The notes: generated from the sequence alone by a model not told the origin. 64,000 bases of DNA from Paraburkholderia rhynchosiae (GCF_002879865.1 NZ_PNXY01000002.1:124001-188000); one strand, 5' to 3'; shown: positions 1 to 9,456, counted from the stretch's first letter. A program made the numbers and translations.

Positions 1-2807
1 ACGAGAGCGATTATCAGGGCCGCGTTCGCTTTACTGATCCGGAGATTTTGCGCTCGTCGTTGGCGTCGGTGATTCTGCGCATGAAGTCGCTGCATCTGAC
101 GGCCATCGAGACGTTTCCGTTTATCGAGCCGCCGCCCGGCCGCGCGATCGCCGACGGTTATCAACTGCTCAATGAACTCGGCGCCGTCGACGACGACAAC
201 CAGCTCACGCCGCTTGGCCGCGAACTCGCGCGTCTGCCGCTGGACCCGCGCGTCGGCCGGATGATTCTCGCCGCGCGCGATCAGCAATCGCTGAAGGAAG
301 TGCTAATCATCGCGAGCGCGTTGTCAGTGCAGGACCCGCGCGACCGGCCGATCGAGGCGCAGGAGCAGGCCGACCAGGCGCATCGCCGTTTTGCCGACGA
401 GCGCTCGGAATTTCTGCAGTGGCTGAAAATCTGGAACTGGTTCGAAGAGGCGATCGCGCACAAGAAGTCGAACAAGCAATTGCACGAGGAATGCCGCAAG
501 AACTTCCTGTCGCAATTGCGTCTGCGCGAATGGCGCGACGTGCATTCGCAACTGCTGACGGTAGTGCGCGAACACGGCTGGCGTCTGAACGAAGCGGAAG
601 CGACGTTCGAGCAGATCCATCTTGCGCTGCTGACGGGCCTGCTCGGCAACATCGGACTGAAAGCCGACGACGAGCCGTATTACCTCGGCGCACGCGGCAT
701 CAAGTTCTATTTGTGGCCCGGCTCCGCGCTCGTGAAGAAGGCGGGCAAGTGGGCGATGGCTGCGGAACTGGTGGAGACGAGCCGTCTGTACGCGCGGTGT
801 ATCGCGAAGATCGAGCCGGAGTGGATTGAGAAAATCGGCGCGCATCTGCTGAAGAAATCGCTCTCCGAGCCACATTGGGAAAAGCGTGCGGCGCAGGTGT
901 CCGCATTCGAGCGCGCGGTGCTGTACGGGCTGCCGATCTATCAGCGGCGGCGCGTGAGCTTCGGCAAACAGGATCCGGTGCGAGCGCGGGAACTCTTCAT
1001 TCGCGGCGCGCTTGTCGAAGGCGAATTCGACACGAAGCTGGTTTTTTTCGCGCACAACCGTAAGCTGCTCGCCGACATCGAGCAACTGGAACACAAGTCG
1101 CGCCGCCAGGACGTGCTCGTCGACGATGAACTGATTTTCGCGTTCTACGATCAGGCGCTGCCGAAGGGCATTTACACCGGCGCGTCGTTCGAGCGCTGGT
1201 ACCGCGATGAAGTAAAGAAGAGCGGTCAGCCGGAAGACAAGCTGCGCCTGCTGTATCTGTCGCGCGACGATCTGATGCGGCACGAAGCCGCCGGCGTGAC
1301 GACCGACCTGTTCCCGAAACGGATGACGATGTCGGGCGTCGAAATGGCGCTCACTTATCACTTCGAGCCCGGTTCGCCGCGCGACGGCGTCACGCTCGCC
1401 GTGCCGCTCTACGCGCTCAACCAGGTCGACGCGCGACGCTGCGAATGGCTGGTGCCCGGCATGCTGAAGGAGAAGACGCAACTGCTGCTCAAGTCCTTGC
1501 CGCAGAAGCTGAGGCGTCATTGCGTACCGCTGCCGGAATATGCAGCCGGTTTTGTCGACCGGCATGGCGCGCCGCGTTTTGCGGCGGGCGGTTTGCTCGA
1601 AGCGCTGATCGCCGATATTCGCGAGCAGAAGCAGATCGCGCTGAAGCAGTCGGACTTCAAGCTCGAAACGCTGCCGCCGCATCTGTTCATGAACTTCAAG
1701 GTCATCGACGAACACGGGCGGCAGCTCGCGATGGGCCGCAATCTGTCGCAATTGCGCGCGGAACTCGGCGGCCAGGCGCAGCAGCATTTTCAGAAGATCG
1801 CGTCGAGCGCGGCCGGTGCGGCGTTGGCCGACGCCGCGGGTTCGCAGACGGATGCGGCGGCGGCGCCCGCGTCGAGCAGTGCGGCACCGCGGGGAAAGGG
1901 TGCTGCGGCGATGGGGCCGCAGACGGCGTCGCAAGGCGGCGTGGCGGGCACGGCGCTGTACGAGAAGCTGACCACGTGGAACTTCGGCAAGCTGCCTGAT
2001 CTGCTTGAAATTCGCCGTGGCGGGCAGACGCTGTTCGGCTACCCGGCTCTCGTGGATCGCGGCACGCATTGCGACGTCGAGGTGTTCGATTCGCCGGACG
2101 AGGCCGCACGGATTCATCGGGCTGGGTTGCGCCGATTATTCGCGTTGCAGTTGAAGGAGCCGATCAAGTATCTGGAGAAAAATCTGCCGGGCTTGCGCGA
2201 AATGGCAATGCAGTTCATGACGCGCGGCACGCAAGAGGAATTGCGCGATCAGTTGATCGACACCGCGCTCGACCGCGCCTGCCTGCAAGACCCGTTACCG
2301 GACGATGACGTCAGTTTCCATACGCGCCGTGATGAAGGGCGTAGCCGGCTGACGTTGCTGGCTCAGGAAATCGCGCGGCTGATCGGACAGATTCTCGGCG
2401 AATACGCGACGGTGCTGAAGAAGCTGGTACAGGCGAAGTCGTTCACGGCCGCACATGCGGACATGCAGAATCAGCTCGACGCACTGATCGGCAAGCGATT
2501 CTTGGTCGATACGCCGTACTCGCAGCTCACGCATTTTCCGCGCTATCTGAAGGGCATTGGATTGCGCGTCGACAAGTTGAAGGCGGACCCCGCGCGCGAT
2601 GCCCGGCAGTTCGCGGAATTCCACCCGTTGTTGCAGAACTATCAGCGCGCCGTTGCGCAGCGCGGTGGCGTGCCGGACGCGCGCCTGTCCGAGTTCCGCT
2701 GGCTGCTGGAGGAGTTGCGCGTTTCGCTGTTCGCGCAGGAGTTGCGCACGCCGATGCCGGTGTCCGTCAAGCGGCTTTATAAGGTGTGGGATTCGATGCA
2801 GCGGTGA
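1..2807 (+). CDS. hrpA: ATP-dependent RNA helicase HrpA (3' part; 5' end outside window)
   Basis: The reading frame is already open at base 3 and runs for about 934 codons, so the N-terminal RecA-like helicase domains lie largely outside the window. The visible part begins at the end of the second helicase domain (RFTDPEILR, then SLASVIL). It continues through the winged-helix/HA2 region (LNELGAV, LTPLGRELARLPLDPR), the OB-fold region and the long C-terminal domain (DUF3418-type) that separates HrpA from shorter DEAH helicases. The family acts on RNA; in E. coli it is linked to fimbrial mRNA processing and to rescue of stalled ribosomes. An Ala/Ser-rich linker, poorly conserved in the family, lies at about 1795-1905. 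The gene ends in TGA at 2805-2807, followed by a long hairpin. Confidence 0.95.
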   Translation, partial: ESDYQGRVRFTDPEILRSSLASVILRMKSLHLTAIETFPFIEPPPGRAIADGYQLLNELGAVDDDNQLTPLGRELARLPLDPRVGRMILAARDQQSLKEVLIIASALSVQDPRDRPIEAQEQADQAHRRFADERSEFLQWLKIWNWFEEAIAHKKSNKQLHEECRKNFLSQLRLREWRDVHSQLLTVVREHGWRLNEAEATFEQIHLALLTGLLGNIGLKADDEPYYLGARGIKFYLWPGSALVKKAGKWAMAAELVETSRLYARCIAKIEPEWIEKIGAHLLKKSLSEPHWEKRAAQVSAFERAVLYGLPIYQRRRVSFGKQDPVRARELFIRGALVEGEFDTKLVFFAHNRKLLADIEQLEHKSRRQDVLVDDELIFAFYDQALPKGIYTGASFERWYRDEVKKSGQPEDKLRLLYLSRDDLMRHEAAGVTTDLFPKRMTMSGVEMALTYHFEPGSPRDGVTLAVPLYALNQVDARRCEWLVPGMLKEKTQLLLKSLPQKLRRHCVPLPEYAAGFVDRHGAPRFAAGGLLEALIADIREQKQIALKQSDFKLETLPPHLFMNFKVIDEHGRQLAMGRNLSQLRAELGGQAQQHFQKIASSAAGAALADAAGSQTDAAAAPASSSAAPRGKGAAAMGPQTASQGGVAGTALYEKLTTWNFGKLPDLLEIRRGGQTLFGYPALVDRGTHCDVEVFDSPDEAARIHRAGLRRLFALQLKEPIKYLEKNLPGLREMAMQFMTRGTQEELRDQLIDTALDRACLQDPLPDDDVSFHTRRDEGRSRLTLLAQEIARLIGQILGEYATVLKKLVQAKSFTAAHADMQNQLDALIGKRFLVDTPYSQLTHFPRYLKGIGLRVDKLKADPARDARQFAEFHPLLQNYQRAVAQRGGVPDARLSEFRWLLEELRVSLFAQELRTPMPVSVKRLYKVWDSMQR

Positions 2808-2877
2808 GTGAGGAACAGAGCGCGGCGCGGGGCAAGTGATGCGGTTCGCGCTGTGCCGGAGTCGTTGCAGGTCGGCT

Positions 2878-2923
2878 GTGTCTTGGGCGCTGCAGCTCCG
2901 CTATGCCTGCGGCGCCAAGACAC
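2878..2923 (+). terminator. Long imperfect hairpin downstream of hrpA
   Basis: GTGTCTTGG at 2878-2886 pairs with CCAAGACAC at 2915-2923. Pairing continues inward through GCGCTGCAG against CTGCGGCGC with one bulge and one G-U. A moderately T-rich stretch follows. It is probably the hrpA transcription terminator, but the T tract is weak. The rest of 2808-3122 holds no credible gene. Confidence 0.45.
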
Positions 2924-2974
2924 GGTTTTCGCGTTTTGCTCGCCTTGCCCATTTTCCTTGTTTATGCCGCGCTG

Positions 2975-3018
2975 AAAAAAGCGCGTGACACGCTCCCTTT
3001 AAGGAGTGCATCACGCGC
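2975..3018 (-). terminator. Intrinsic terminator of the adhesin gene
   Basis: A 16-bp stem with two mismatches (GCGCGTGACACGCTCC at 2981-2996 against 3003-3018) is bordered on the left by six A residues at 2975-2980. On the minus strand these form the U tract of a rho-independent terminator, about 105 bp past the adhesin stop codon. Confidence 0.75.
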
Positions 3019-3122
3019 AAAGATGCGCAGCGCGGAGCCGGGCCTGCGCCTCTTTGCTGACTACGTCCAGATGACAGCGCATTGCGGCCCAGGACAGCAA
3101 TGCGCCAGGCCTGTGGCTCGCC

Positions 3123-6100
3123 TTACCAGTGCATGCCCGCACCGACCGACGCGCCGAACTGGCCGCGCGAGTCCGTGGTGCCTTGCAGCTTGTAGACCCA
3201 CTTGCCGGTTTCCGACAACTGCGACACGCCGATGGCTAGCGCCGACTGGCCGCCATAAGTGCCGCCCGCCATCGCGACCATGCCGTGACCGGCCAGCACA
3301 GCTTGAGGCAGGCCGGCCATGGCTAACGCCGACGCCGTGCCGCCGTAGGAGTCGCGTCGGGCGGAGCGGATCTGGTCGTCCGTGTAGCTCTTCGCCTGGC
3401 CGACCGCGCCGCTCACGCCCTGCTGCAACTGATTGACGTTGACCGCATCGGTGCCCTGCACGCCGGCGGCGACATTGGCAATCTGGCGCTCCTGACCCGC
3501 CGCACCAACCGATACCGTGTTCGCCCGATCCGCGACCGAGCCCTGGCCCAATGCCACGGAGTTCCCGGCGCTGGCGGTGGCCGCCGCGCCGAGAGCGGTC
3601 GCGTTGTTACCGCTCGCGATGGCGTTCGCGCCGATTGCGGCCGCGTTGACGCCGGTGGCCTGCGCGTTCGCGCCGGCAGCCACTGAGTGCGCGCCGGATG
3701 ACACCGCGCCTTCGGTATCGCGGTTGCCTTCGCCGCTAAAGAGCGGATTCGCCGCGTTGACGACGGCGTTATTGACGACGCCGGTAATGGCTGCGGTCAG
3801 TTGACCGACGTTGACGGCATCGGAAGCGTCGACACCTGCCGCGACGTTATGGATAGTGGTGCCGCCACTCGCTGTGTCGCCGCCGAGCGTCACGCTGTTC
3901 TTGTTGACGCTGCCATCGGCGTTCTGGTCGTACATCACCGCACCGTCGAGCCTGGCGGCGGTGGCGGCGCCCTGACTGCTCACGGCTTTCAACTGGCTGA
4001 CGTTGACGGCGTCGGTATCGTCGGTACCGGCCGCGACGTTGGTGATCTGGCGTTCGTTGCCAGCGGAGCCGACGGAAACGGTATTGATCCGATCCGCGAT
4101 CGATTGCTGGCCGAGTGCTACGGAGTTCTCCGCCTGCGCCTCCGCCATACGGCCCAGTGCCACGGAACCCGCGTCCCCGGCGTTCGCGAAATGACCGATC
4201 GCGACGCCATATTCGTTCGGGGCGCTGGCGCCGGTGCCCACAGCGACGGCGCCGGGACCATTGGCCGATGCACTGTGGCCGAGCGCCACCGAGTAAATGC
4301 CGGTGGCGGATGCACTGCCCAACGCAGTCGATCCCGGGGCCGTTGCCATTGCACCCGCTCCTACCGCGACCGAATTCCAGTCAGTGGCAGTAGCCCCGTT
4401 CCCCACTGCAATCGAGTAGTCACCCGTCGCCTTGGCGCTTGCGCCGACGGCTACGGCCTGAGGCCCGCTTGCAAGGGCGCTGCTGCCGACCGCGACGGCA
4501 CGGTCTCCAATCGAACTCGCCTCGTCCGTGTCGTCATTGGCGCCATTCGCCTTGAAATAGCGCGATGCGTTGCCGACGACCGTATTGAGCTGACTTACGT
4601 TGACAGCGTCGGTGCCTGCCGTGCCGGCCGCAACGTTCGTTATCTGGCGTTCCTTGTTCTTCGATCCGACCGAAACTGTGTTGGGACGGTCCGCCAGCGA
4701 ACCTTGGCCCAAGGCTACCGAACCGTCAGCCGACGCGTAAGCGTCATGGCCGATGGCAATCGAGTCCGCGTTGTTGGCAACGGCGGCATAACCAAGGGAG
4801 ACGCTGCCAGCCGACGTTGCGGAGGCGTATGCGCCGAGCGCGACGGCACCCGTTCCCGCGGCAGTGGAGTTGGCGCCGAGCGCTGTGGCGTTGTTGCCCC
4901 ATGCTGTGGCAAGCACCCCGCTTGCGACGGCGTGCGTGCCGCTCGCTACGGCGTCGTCCGTCCCGTCTGCGATGCCTTCGGCCTTGAAGTAGTGCTGGGT
5001 GCCGCTTTGCGAAATGGCGTCGACCTTGCTGTCGACCGCCTTCAACTGGCTGACGTTGACGGCGTCGGTCTGGTCGGCACCCGCTGCGACATTCGTCAGA
5101 CGGCGCTCCTTGTCGACGGAGCCGACCGATACTTCGCCCCTTGCGGCGGCGCCGGCTATTGTCGCGGCATTGGCACGGGCGGGCACGTAGGCCGGCTTAT
5201 TGAGATCCGCATTCGTTGTGGACCGGGAGCCGAGTGCGACGCTGTTGTCCGCGGACGCCGTGGCGGCGTAGCCGAGCGCAACGGAGTTCAGGGCGGTGGT
5301 GCTTGCCGCGTAGCCGAGTGCCGTCGAGTTGTCGCCCGCCGCGCTCGCGGATGGACCGCCGGCAAACGCGTTGTTATTCGACGCCGTGGCGGCGTAGCCG
5401 AGCGCAACGGAGTTCAGGGCGGTGGTGCTTGCCGCATAGCCGAGTGCCGTCGAATTGTCGCCCGCCGCGTTGGCCGATGGACCGCCGGCAAACGCGTTGT
5501 TGTTCGACGCCGTGGCGGCGTAGCCGAGCGCGACGGAGTTCAGGGCGGTGGTGCTTGCCGCGTAGCCGAGTGCCGTCGAGTTGTCGCCCGCGGCGCTGGC
5601 GGATGGACCGCCGGCAAACGCGTTGTTGTTCGACGCCGTGGCGGCGTAGCCGAGCGCAACGGAGTTCAGGGCGGTGGTGCTTGCCGCATAGCCGAGTGCC
5701 GTCGAGTTGTCGCCCGCCGCGTTAGCGGATGCACCACTGGCAAACGCGTTGTTGCTTGACGCCGTGGCGGCGTACCCGAGCGCAACCGAGTTCAGGGCGC
5801 TGCTGTTTGCCGCGTAGCCGAGCGCAACCGAATTCAGCCCCGTGGTGTTTGCCGCGTAGCCGAGCGCGATCGAATTGTCGCCCGCCGCGTTGGCCGATGG
5901 ACCGCCCGCAAACGCATTGTTGCTCGACGCCCTGGCGGCATGACCAAGCGCGACAGAGTTCAAGGCGCTGCTGCTTGCCGCATAGCCAAGTGCCGTGGAG
6001 TTGTCACCCGCCGCATTGGCGTTCATGCCGGTTGCCATTGAGTTGCCGCCGGAGGCGTTCGCGCCGACCCCCACTGCAATGGAGTTCGTACCTGCTGCGT

Positions 6101-6638
6101 TTGCAATTATGCCCACGGCAATTGCATTGGTGCCGGTGGCACTTGTAAAAAGCCCGGTAGCAATCGAGTTCGCTCCCGCTGCGTTGGCCGCAGCTCCGGT
6201 GGCGATCGAGTTGTCGCCCGTGGCCTTGGCGGTGAGCCCCGTTGCGATCGAATTCGTTGCTGTTGCCGTCGCACCGGCTCCTAAGCCGATCGAGTTACTG
6301 CCGCTAGCGTTTGCGGTGAATCCGGCTGCGATCGAGTTATCGGCCAAGGCGTTCGCATAAGGCCCCGCAGCAATCGAGCTATTGCCAATCGCGTTCGAGC
6401 TGAGCCCGATCGCAGTCGAGTTGGCTCCCGCTGCATTCGCAAGATTTCCCAACTGGATGGCGTTTGCACCCGCGGCCATTGAATTTGCCCCAGCCAACGC
6501 CACTGCTGCAGCGACAACCGCCCGGACCACAAGCTTCCTGCGCGCCGAGCCGCGCTTCGTCTTCGACCTGGCTGTTTCCGGCGTTGCTACCCACGTTGCC
6601 GTTGCTTCACACCATACTGATTGATAGGTTTTATTCAC
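3123..6638 (-). CDS. Trimeric autotransporter adhesin (YadA/Hia type, Hep/Hag head repeats)
   Basis: This is a type Vc surface adhesin of about 1171 residues. I chose the GTG at 6638 because the product then begins VNKTYQSVWCEATATWV, the extended signal peptide region typical of this family, with GGAG 11 nt upstream. A hydrophobic signal segment follows (VVRAVVAAAVALAGANS). The passenger is built of 14-residue head repeats (A-x-G-x-x-A-x-A-x-G-x-N-S-x type) interrupted by neck motifs (TNVAAG...DAVNVSQL) near 5040-5140, 4590-4680, 4000-4085, 3800-3860 and 3430-3525. The last 90 or so residues form the YadA anchor: a coiled stretch (AKSYTDDQI), then four beta strands ending in a C-terminal tryptophan. 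Such proteins mediate adhesion, autoaggregation or biofilm; the ligand cannot be read from sequence. The gene stands alone, with AT-richer DNA upstream. Confidence 0.95.
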   Translation of the reverse strand: MNKTYQSVWCEATATWVATPETARSKTKRGSARRKLVVRAVVAAAVALAGANSMAAGANAIQLGNLANAAGANSTAIGLSSNAIGNSSIAAGPYANALADNSIAAGFTANASGSNSIGLGAGATATATNSIATGLTAKATGDNSIATGAAANAAGANSIATGLFTSATGTNAIAVGIIANAAGTNSIAVGVGANASGGNSMATGMNANAAGDNSTALGYAASSSALNSVALGHAARASSNNAFAGGPSANAAGDNSIALGYAANTTGLNSVALGYAANSSALNSVALGYAATASSNNAFASGASANAAGDNSTALGYAASTTALNSVALGYAATASNNNAFAGGPSASAAGDNSTALGYAASTTALNSVALGYAATASNNNAFAGGPSANAAGDNSTALGYAASTTALNSVALGYAATASNNNAFAGGPSASAAGDNSTALGYAASTTALNSVALGYAATASADNSVALGSRSTTNADLNKPAYVPARANAATIAGAAARGEVSVGSVDKERRLTNVAAGADQTDAVNVSQLKAVDSKVDAISQSGTQHYFKAEGIADGTDDAVASGTHAVASGVLATAWGNNATALGANSTAAGTGAVALGAYASATSAGSVSLGYAAVANNADSIAIGHDAYASADGSVALGQGSLADRPNTVSVGSKNKERQITNVAAGTAGTDAVNVSQLNTVVGNASRYFKANGANDDTDEASSIGDRAVAVGSSALASGPQAVAVGASAKATGDYSIAVGNGATATDWNSVAVGAGAMATAPGSTALGSASATGIYSVALGHSASANGPGAVAVGTGASAPNEYGVAIGHFANAGDAGSVALGRMAEAQAENSVALGQQSIADRINTVSVGSAGNERQITNVAAGTDDTDAVNVSQLKAVSSQGAATAARLDGAVMYDQNADGSVNKNSVTLGGDTASGGTTIHNVAAGVDASDAVNVGQLTAAITGVVNNAVVNAANPLFSGEGNRDTEGAVSSGAHSVAAGANAQATGVNAAAIGANAIASGNNATALGAAATASAGNSVALGQGSVADRANTVSVGAAGQERQIANVAAGVQGTDAVNVNQLQQGVSGAVGQAKSYTDDQIRSARRDSYGGTASALAMAGLPQAVLAGHGMVAMAGGTYGGQSALAIGVSQLSETGKWVYKLQGTTDSRGQFGASVGAGMHW
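5254..5757 (-). repeat. Four near-identical 126-bp tandem repeats inside the adhesin gene
   Basis: Copies start at 5254, 5380, 5506 and 5632, exactly 126 bp apart, and differ at only a few positions. Each encodes 42 residues, i.e. three 14-residue head repeats including AFAGGPSANAAGDNST-like text. A diverged fifth copy starts at 5758 and carries one extra 42-bp (14-residue) unit, so the next copy begins at 5926. Because 126 and 42 are multiples of three, unequal recombination would change passenger length without breaking the frame. Confidence 0.95.
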
Positions 6639-7217
6639 TTGTCTTAAAACTCCGCGCTGTGTTTCGTGGCCGGCGTGAGCGCGGATAATCGGACAAGGCG
6701 TCATCGCCCGTTATCAGGTTGCGTCAAAATGACGGCGGTTAATGCCCGATCCTATTGGTTGACATTACTATGGTCGCCATTTTTTGCAGGTTATCCACAT
6801 CTGGATTTATCTGCGTCACGCCCGAACGTCCACAAGATGAGAGAGGCCGGACGATGAGCTGGCAGGGATTGTCAGAGCGGAGACGAAGGGCAGAAATAAG
6901 CCAAATCCGAAAGATGCAAAACCAATTCTGGTTGTCTTATTTATCAGTGAGTTTGCGCCCCAACAATTAAATATAACCAGGAGCACTCGAAATAACTCCT
7001 AATAATCATCGCGTTTGCCGGAGTATTTTCTTAACTGAATCTCTTTCTAATGGGACGCAATCTTTTAGATTTCACCCGATGATCCCAACGCACTGGAACC
7101 GCGCGACGGACCGGTTCATCCGGCCCTTCATTTTCCCCACGCGGCAGGTCGACCTGGGTCAACCGCAGGCCGCGGCAAACGTTCTACAATGACAGTCGTT
7201 CTCCGAAGTGAGTTTTC
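6639..7217. other. AT-richer intergenic region between divergent adhesin and beta-propeller genes
   Basis: About 580 bp with no supported gene. Most of 6720-7080 is clearly more AT-rich than the rest of the window. It should hold the adhesin promoter (minus strand), but I found no -35/-10 pair I trust. For the plus-strand gene at 7218, TACAAT at 7185-7190 is a good -10 with only a weak -35. TTGACA at 6758-6763 (plus) has no matching -10. Confidence 0.4.
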
Positions 7218-8237
7218 ATGCGTAAATTTTTTCTTTCCGGCGTGACAGCCACGTTCGCCGCAGGCGTCGCGCTCGTCGCCGCCGCAGGCTTTTTTTCTCC
7301 GGCGGCTCATGCCAACAACGTGATCGTGCTGAACTCCGCCGAAGCCACGCTGAGTCTTATTGACGAGACGACCCGCCAGGTCATCGGCACGGTGCCGACG
7401 GGCAAGGAACCGCATCACTTGATGGCGACGCCGGACAACTCGTCGCTGATCGTCGCGAACTCGGTGTCGAACAATCTCATGTTCGTCGACCCCAAGACAG
7501 GACAGGTCCAGCGCTGGGTTGAGAACATCGAGGATCCGTACCAGATCGGTTTTTCGCCTGACCGCAAATGGCTGGTTACAACCGGTCTGCGTCTCGACCG
7601 TCTGGACATCTACCACTACGACGGCTTGAAAAACCAGATGACGCTCGCGTCGCGTCTGCCGCTCGCCGTCATGCCGAGCCACATGGCGTTCACGAACGAC
7701 AGCAAAACCGTCTTCGTCACGCTGCAGGTTTCCGGTGAACTGGCCGCGATCGATCTGGCCACGCAAACCGTCAAGTGGAAAATGAAAGTCGGCAAAGTGC
7801 CTGCCGGACTGTGGATGACGCCGGGCGAGAAGTATCTGCTCGTCGGCATGACCGGCGCGGACTACGTGGCTGTGGTCGACTGGCATACGCAAAAGGTCGT
7901 GAAGACCATCCACACGGGCAACGGCGCGCACAACTTCCGCTCGCTGGCCGACGGCAAGCACGTGGCGGTGTCAAATCGTGTGGCGAGCACCATCAGCATC
8001 ATCGACGAAGACTCGCTCACGAATGTCGGCGACATTACCGGTCTGATGCCCGGACCCGACGACATGGAACTTTCCGCCGACAAACGCTATCTGTGGGTAA
8101 CGTTCCGCTTCGCGAAGCACGTAGGCATTATCGATTTAAGCACGCGCAAGCTGATCCAGACCATCGCCGTGGGCCGTTCGCCGCACGGCATCTATTTCTT
8201 TAATCGGGCGCCGGTCACAGCGCCGAACGGCGCGTGA
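7218..8237 (+). CDS. Exported YncE-like (YVTN-repeat) beta-propeller protein
   Basis: 339 residues. A cleavable signal peptide is evident: MRKFF, a hydrophobic run, then AHA before NNVIVLN, so the product should be periplasmic. The mature part is a series of roughly 40-residue blades with the YVTN/surface-layer pattern: VIVLNSAEATLSLID, VIGTVPTGKEPHHLMATPD, LIVANSVSNNLMFVD, and a final ISTIDLS-like blade ending IAVGRSPHGIYFF. This resembles YncE and the propeller of cytochrome cd1-type proteins, but I see no CXXCH heme motif. Its substrate is unknown; propellers of this kind usually bind proteins or small ligands. The next gene starts 63 bp downstream on the same strand, so co-transcription is possible. 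Confidence 0.8.
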   Translation: MRKFFLSGVTATFAAGVALVAAAGFFSPAAHANNVIVLNSAEATLSLIDETTRQVIGTVPTGKEPHHLMATPDNSSLIVANSVSNNLMFVDPKTGQVQRWVENIEDPYQIGFSPDRKWLVTTGLRLDRLDIYHYDGLKNQMTLASRLPLAVMPSHMAFTNDSKTVFVTLQVSGELAAIDLATQTVKWKMKVGKVPAGLWMTPGEKYLLVGMTGADYVAVVDWHTQKVVKTIHTGNGAHNFRSLADGKHVAVSNRVASTISIIDEDSLTNVGDITGLMPGPDDMELSADKRYLWVTFRFAKHVGIIDLSTRKLIQTIAVGRSPHGIYFFNRAPVTAPNGA

Positions 8238-8300
8238 TAATGCATGTATTCACGCCGCGACTGAGCGAGCCGAAACGATCGACGTAACCCGACGAGCGCC

Positions 8301-9296
8301 ATGTTCCACCTGATCCTGTCTTCCCTCGACAACTTCGTCTCCGCGCTGCAGACGTTGCTGTACGTCGACGTGGTGCAGCCGCTGCTGTTTCATTTCGATC
8401 TGATGGACTACGACGAAGACACGTACGACAGCCTCTACTGGGTGATCGTAGGTGTCCTCGAGGTGCTGGCAATGTACGCGATTCTCCGTCCGCTGGAGGC
8501 GCTGCGTCCGGTCGAGCAGTGGGACAACCGCAAGGCGGTGCGCGTCGACGTGATCTACACGTGGATCGCCAAACTCGGCATTCTCAACCTGTTTTTCTTC
8601 TTTGCGCTGCAGCCGTTTTTCGACAATGTTCAGGCATGGCTGCGGCTGCATAACATCGCCAGTATCGAGTTCGACAATCTGTGGCCCGGCGTGACGACGC
8701 AGCCGCTGGTCACGTTCGTCATGTATCTGGTCGCGCTCGATTTCGCCGGTTACTGGTATCACCGCTGGCAACACCGCGTCGGTGTGTGGTGGGAGCTGCA
8801 CGCGGTGCATCACAGCCAGCAGCAAATGTCGCTGTGGGCCGACGACCGCAATCATCTGCTCGACGATCTTCTGCAAGCGTCGTTCTTCGCGGTGATCGCG
8901 CTCGCGATCGGCGTGCCGCCCTCGCAGTTCGTGGTGCTGGTCGCGATCACGAATCTGGCGCAGAGCGTGCAACACGCCAATATTCGCCTGTATTTCGGCT
9001 GGCTGGGCGAGCGTCTGCTGGTCAGCCCGACATTTCACCGCCGTCACCACGCGATCGGCTATGGCCACGAAGGTCTGAAATACGGCTGCAATTTCGGCGT
9101 GCTGTTTCCGTGGTGGGACATGCTGTTTCGCAGCGTCTCCTGGAGCCGCGACATGGAACCGACCGGCATCAGCGATCAACTGCAGGGCCGCCGTTACGGC
9201 GAGGGCTTCTGGGCGCAGCACTGGCTCGCCTTCGTGCGCATAGCTGGGCGCCTGTCCGCGAGACGCCGCGATCAGGGCGACGCGACCGCTGCCTGA
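8301..9296 (+). CDS. Membrane fatty acid hydroxylase / sterol desaturase family protein
   Basis: 331 residues of the integral-membrane di-iron hydroxylase superfamily. The three histidine clusters are visible: HRWQH in the stretch YWYHRWQHRVGVWWELH, HAVHH just after it, and HRRHH near residue 250. Several hydrophobic segments precede and separate them (for example IVGVLEVLAMYAIL and LGILNLFFFFAL). The family oxidises C-H bonds of membrane lipids (sterols, fatty acids, carotenoids, hopanoids). The actual lipid cannot be assigned. A strong GC hairpin at 9321-9349 follows the stop codon. The ribosome-binding site is weak. Confidence 0.85.
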   Translation: MFHLILSSLDNFVSALQTLLYVDVVQPLLFHFDLMDYDEDTYDSLYWVIVGVLEVLAMYAILRPLEALRPVEQWDNRKAVRVDVIYTWIAKLGILNLFFFFALQPFFDNVQAWLRLHNIASIEFDNLWPGVTTQPLVTFVMYLVALDFAGYWYHRWQHRVGVWWELHAVHHSQQQMSLWADDRNHLLDDLLQASFFAVIALAIGVPPSQFVVLVAITNLAQSVQHANIRLYFGWLGERLLVSPTFHRRHHAIGYGHEGLKYGCNFGVLFPWWDMLFRSVSWSRDMEPTGISDQLQGRRYGEGFWAQHWLAFVRIAGRLSARRRDQGDATAA

Positions 9297-9320
9297 GCCC
9301 GCTGGCTGACTCCCTTCTCC

Positions 9321-9349
9321 GCGCGCCGCCGGTTTTCCCGGCGGCGCGC
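9321..9349 (+). terminator. Perfect 12-bp GC hairpin after the hydroxylase gene
   Basis: GCGCGCCGCCGG at 9321-9332 pairs perfectly with CCGGCGGCGCGC at 9338-9349 around a TTTTC loop. There is no downstream T tract, so it may stabilise the mRNA end or assist termination rather than act as a full intrinsic terminator. Confidence 0.4.
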
Positions 9350-9456
9350 CACGTGGTTTATGCTGTCCACGTTCGCGCGCACGCTTCGGACTCAATGGCT
9401 CCTTGCGTGGCGCCGTTTCCCTTTTTCCATCGTTGCATTCACCGGCACTGGCTCGC

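Noticed and set aside
324..2117. A 597-codon frame antisense to hrpA
   Set aside because: Shadow frame, Arg/Gln-rich, inside a clear helicase gene.
3801..5759. A 652-codon frame antisense to the adhesin, with its own internal repeats
   Set aside because: The repeats come from the adhesin coding repeats on the other strand; the product has no signal peptide or recognised domain.
5254..5925. CRISPR-like regularly spaced repeats
   Set aside because: The units are contiguous 126-bp coding repeats without unique spacers, in frame inside an adhesin gene.
6666..6970. Two small frames in the AT-rich gap upstream of the adhesin
   Set aside because: No ribosome-binding site, overlapping frames and atypical codons; better read as non-coding.
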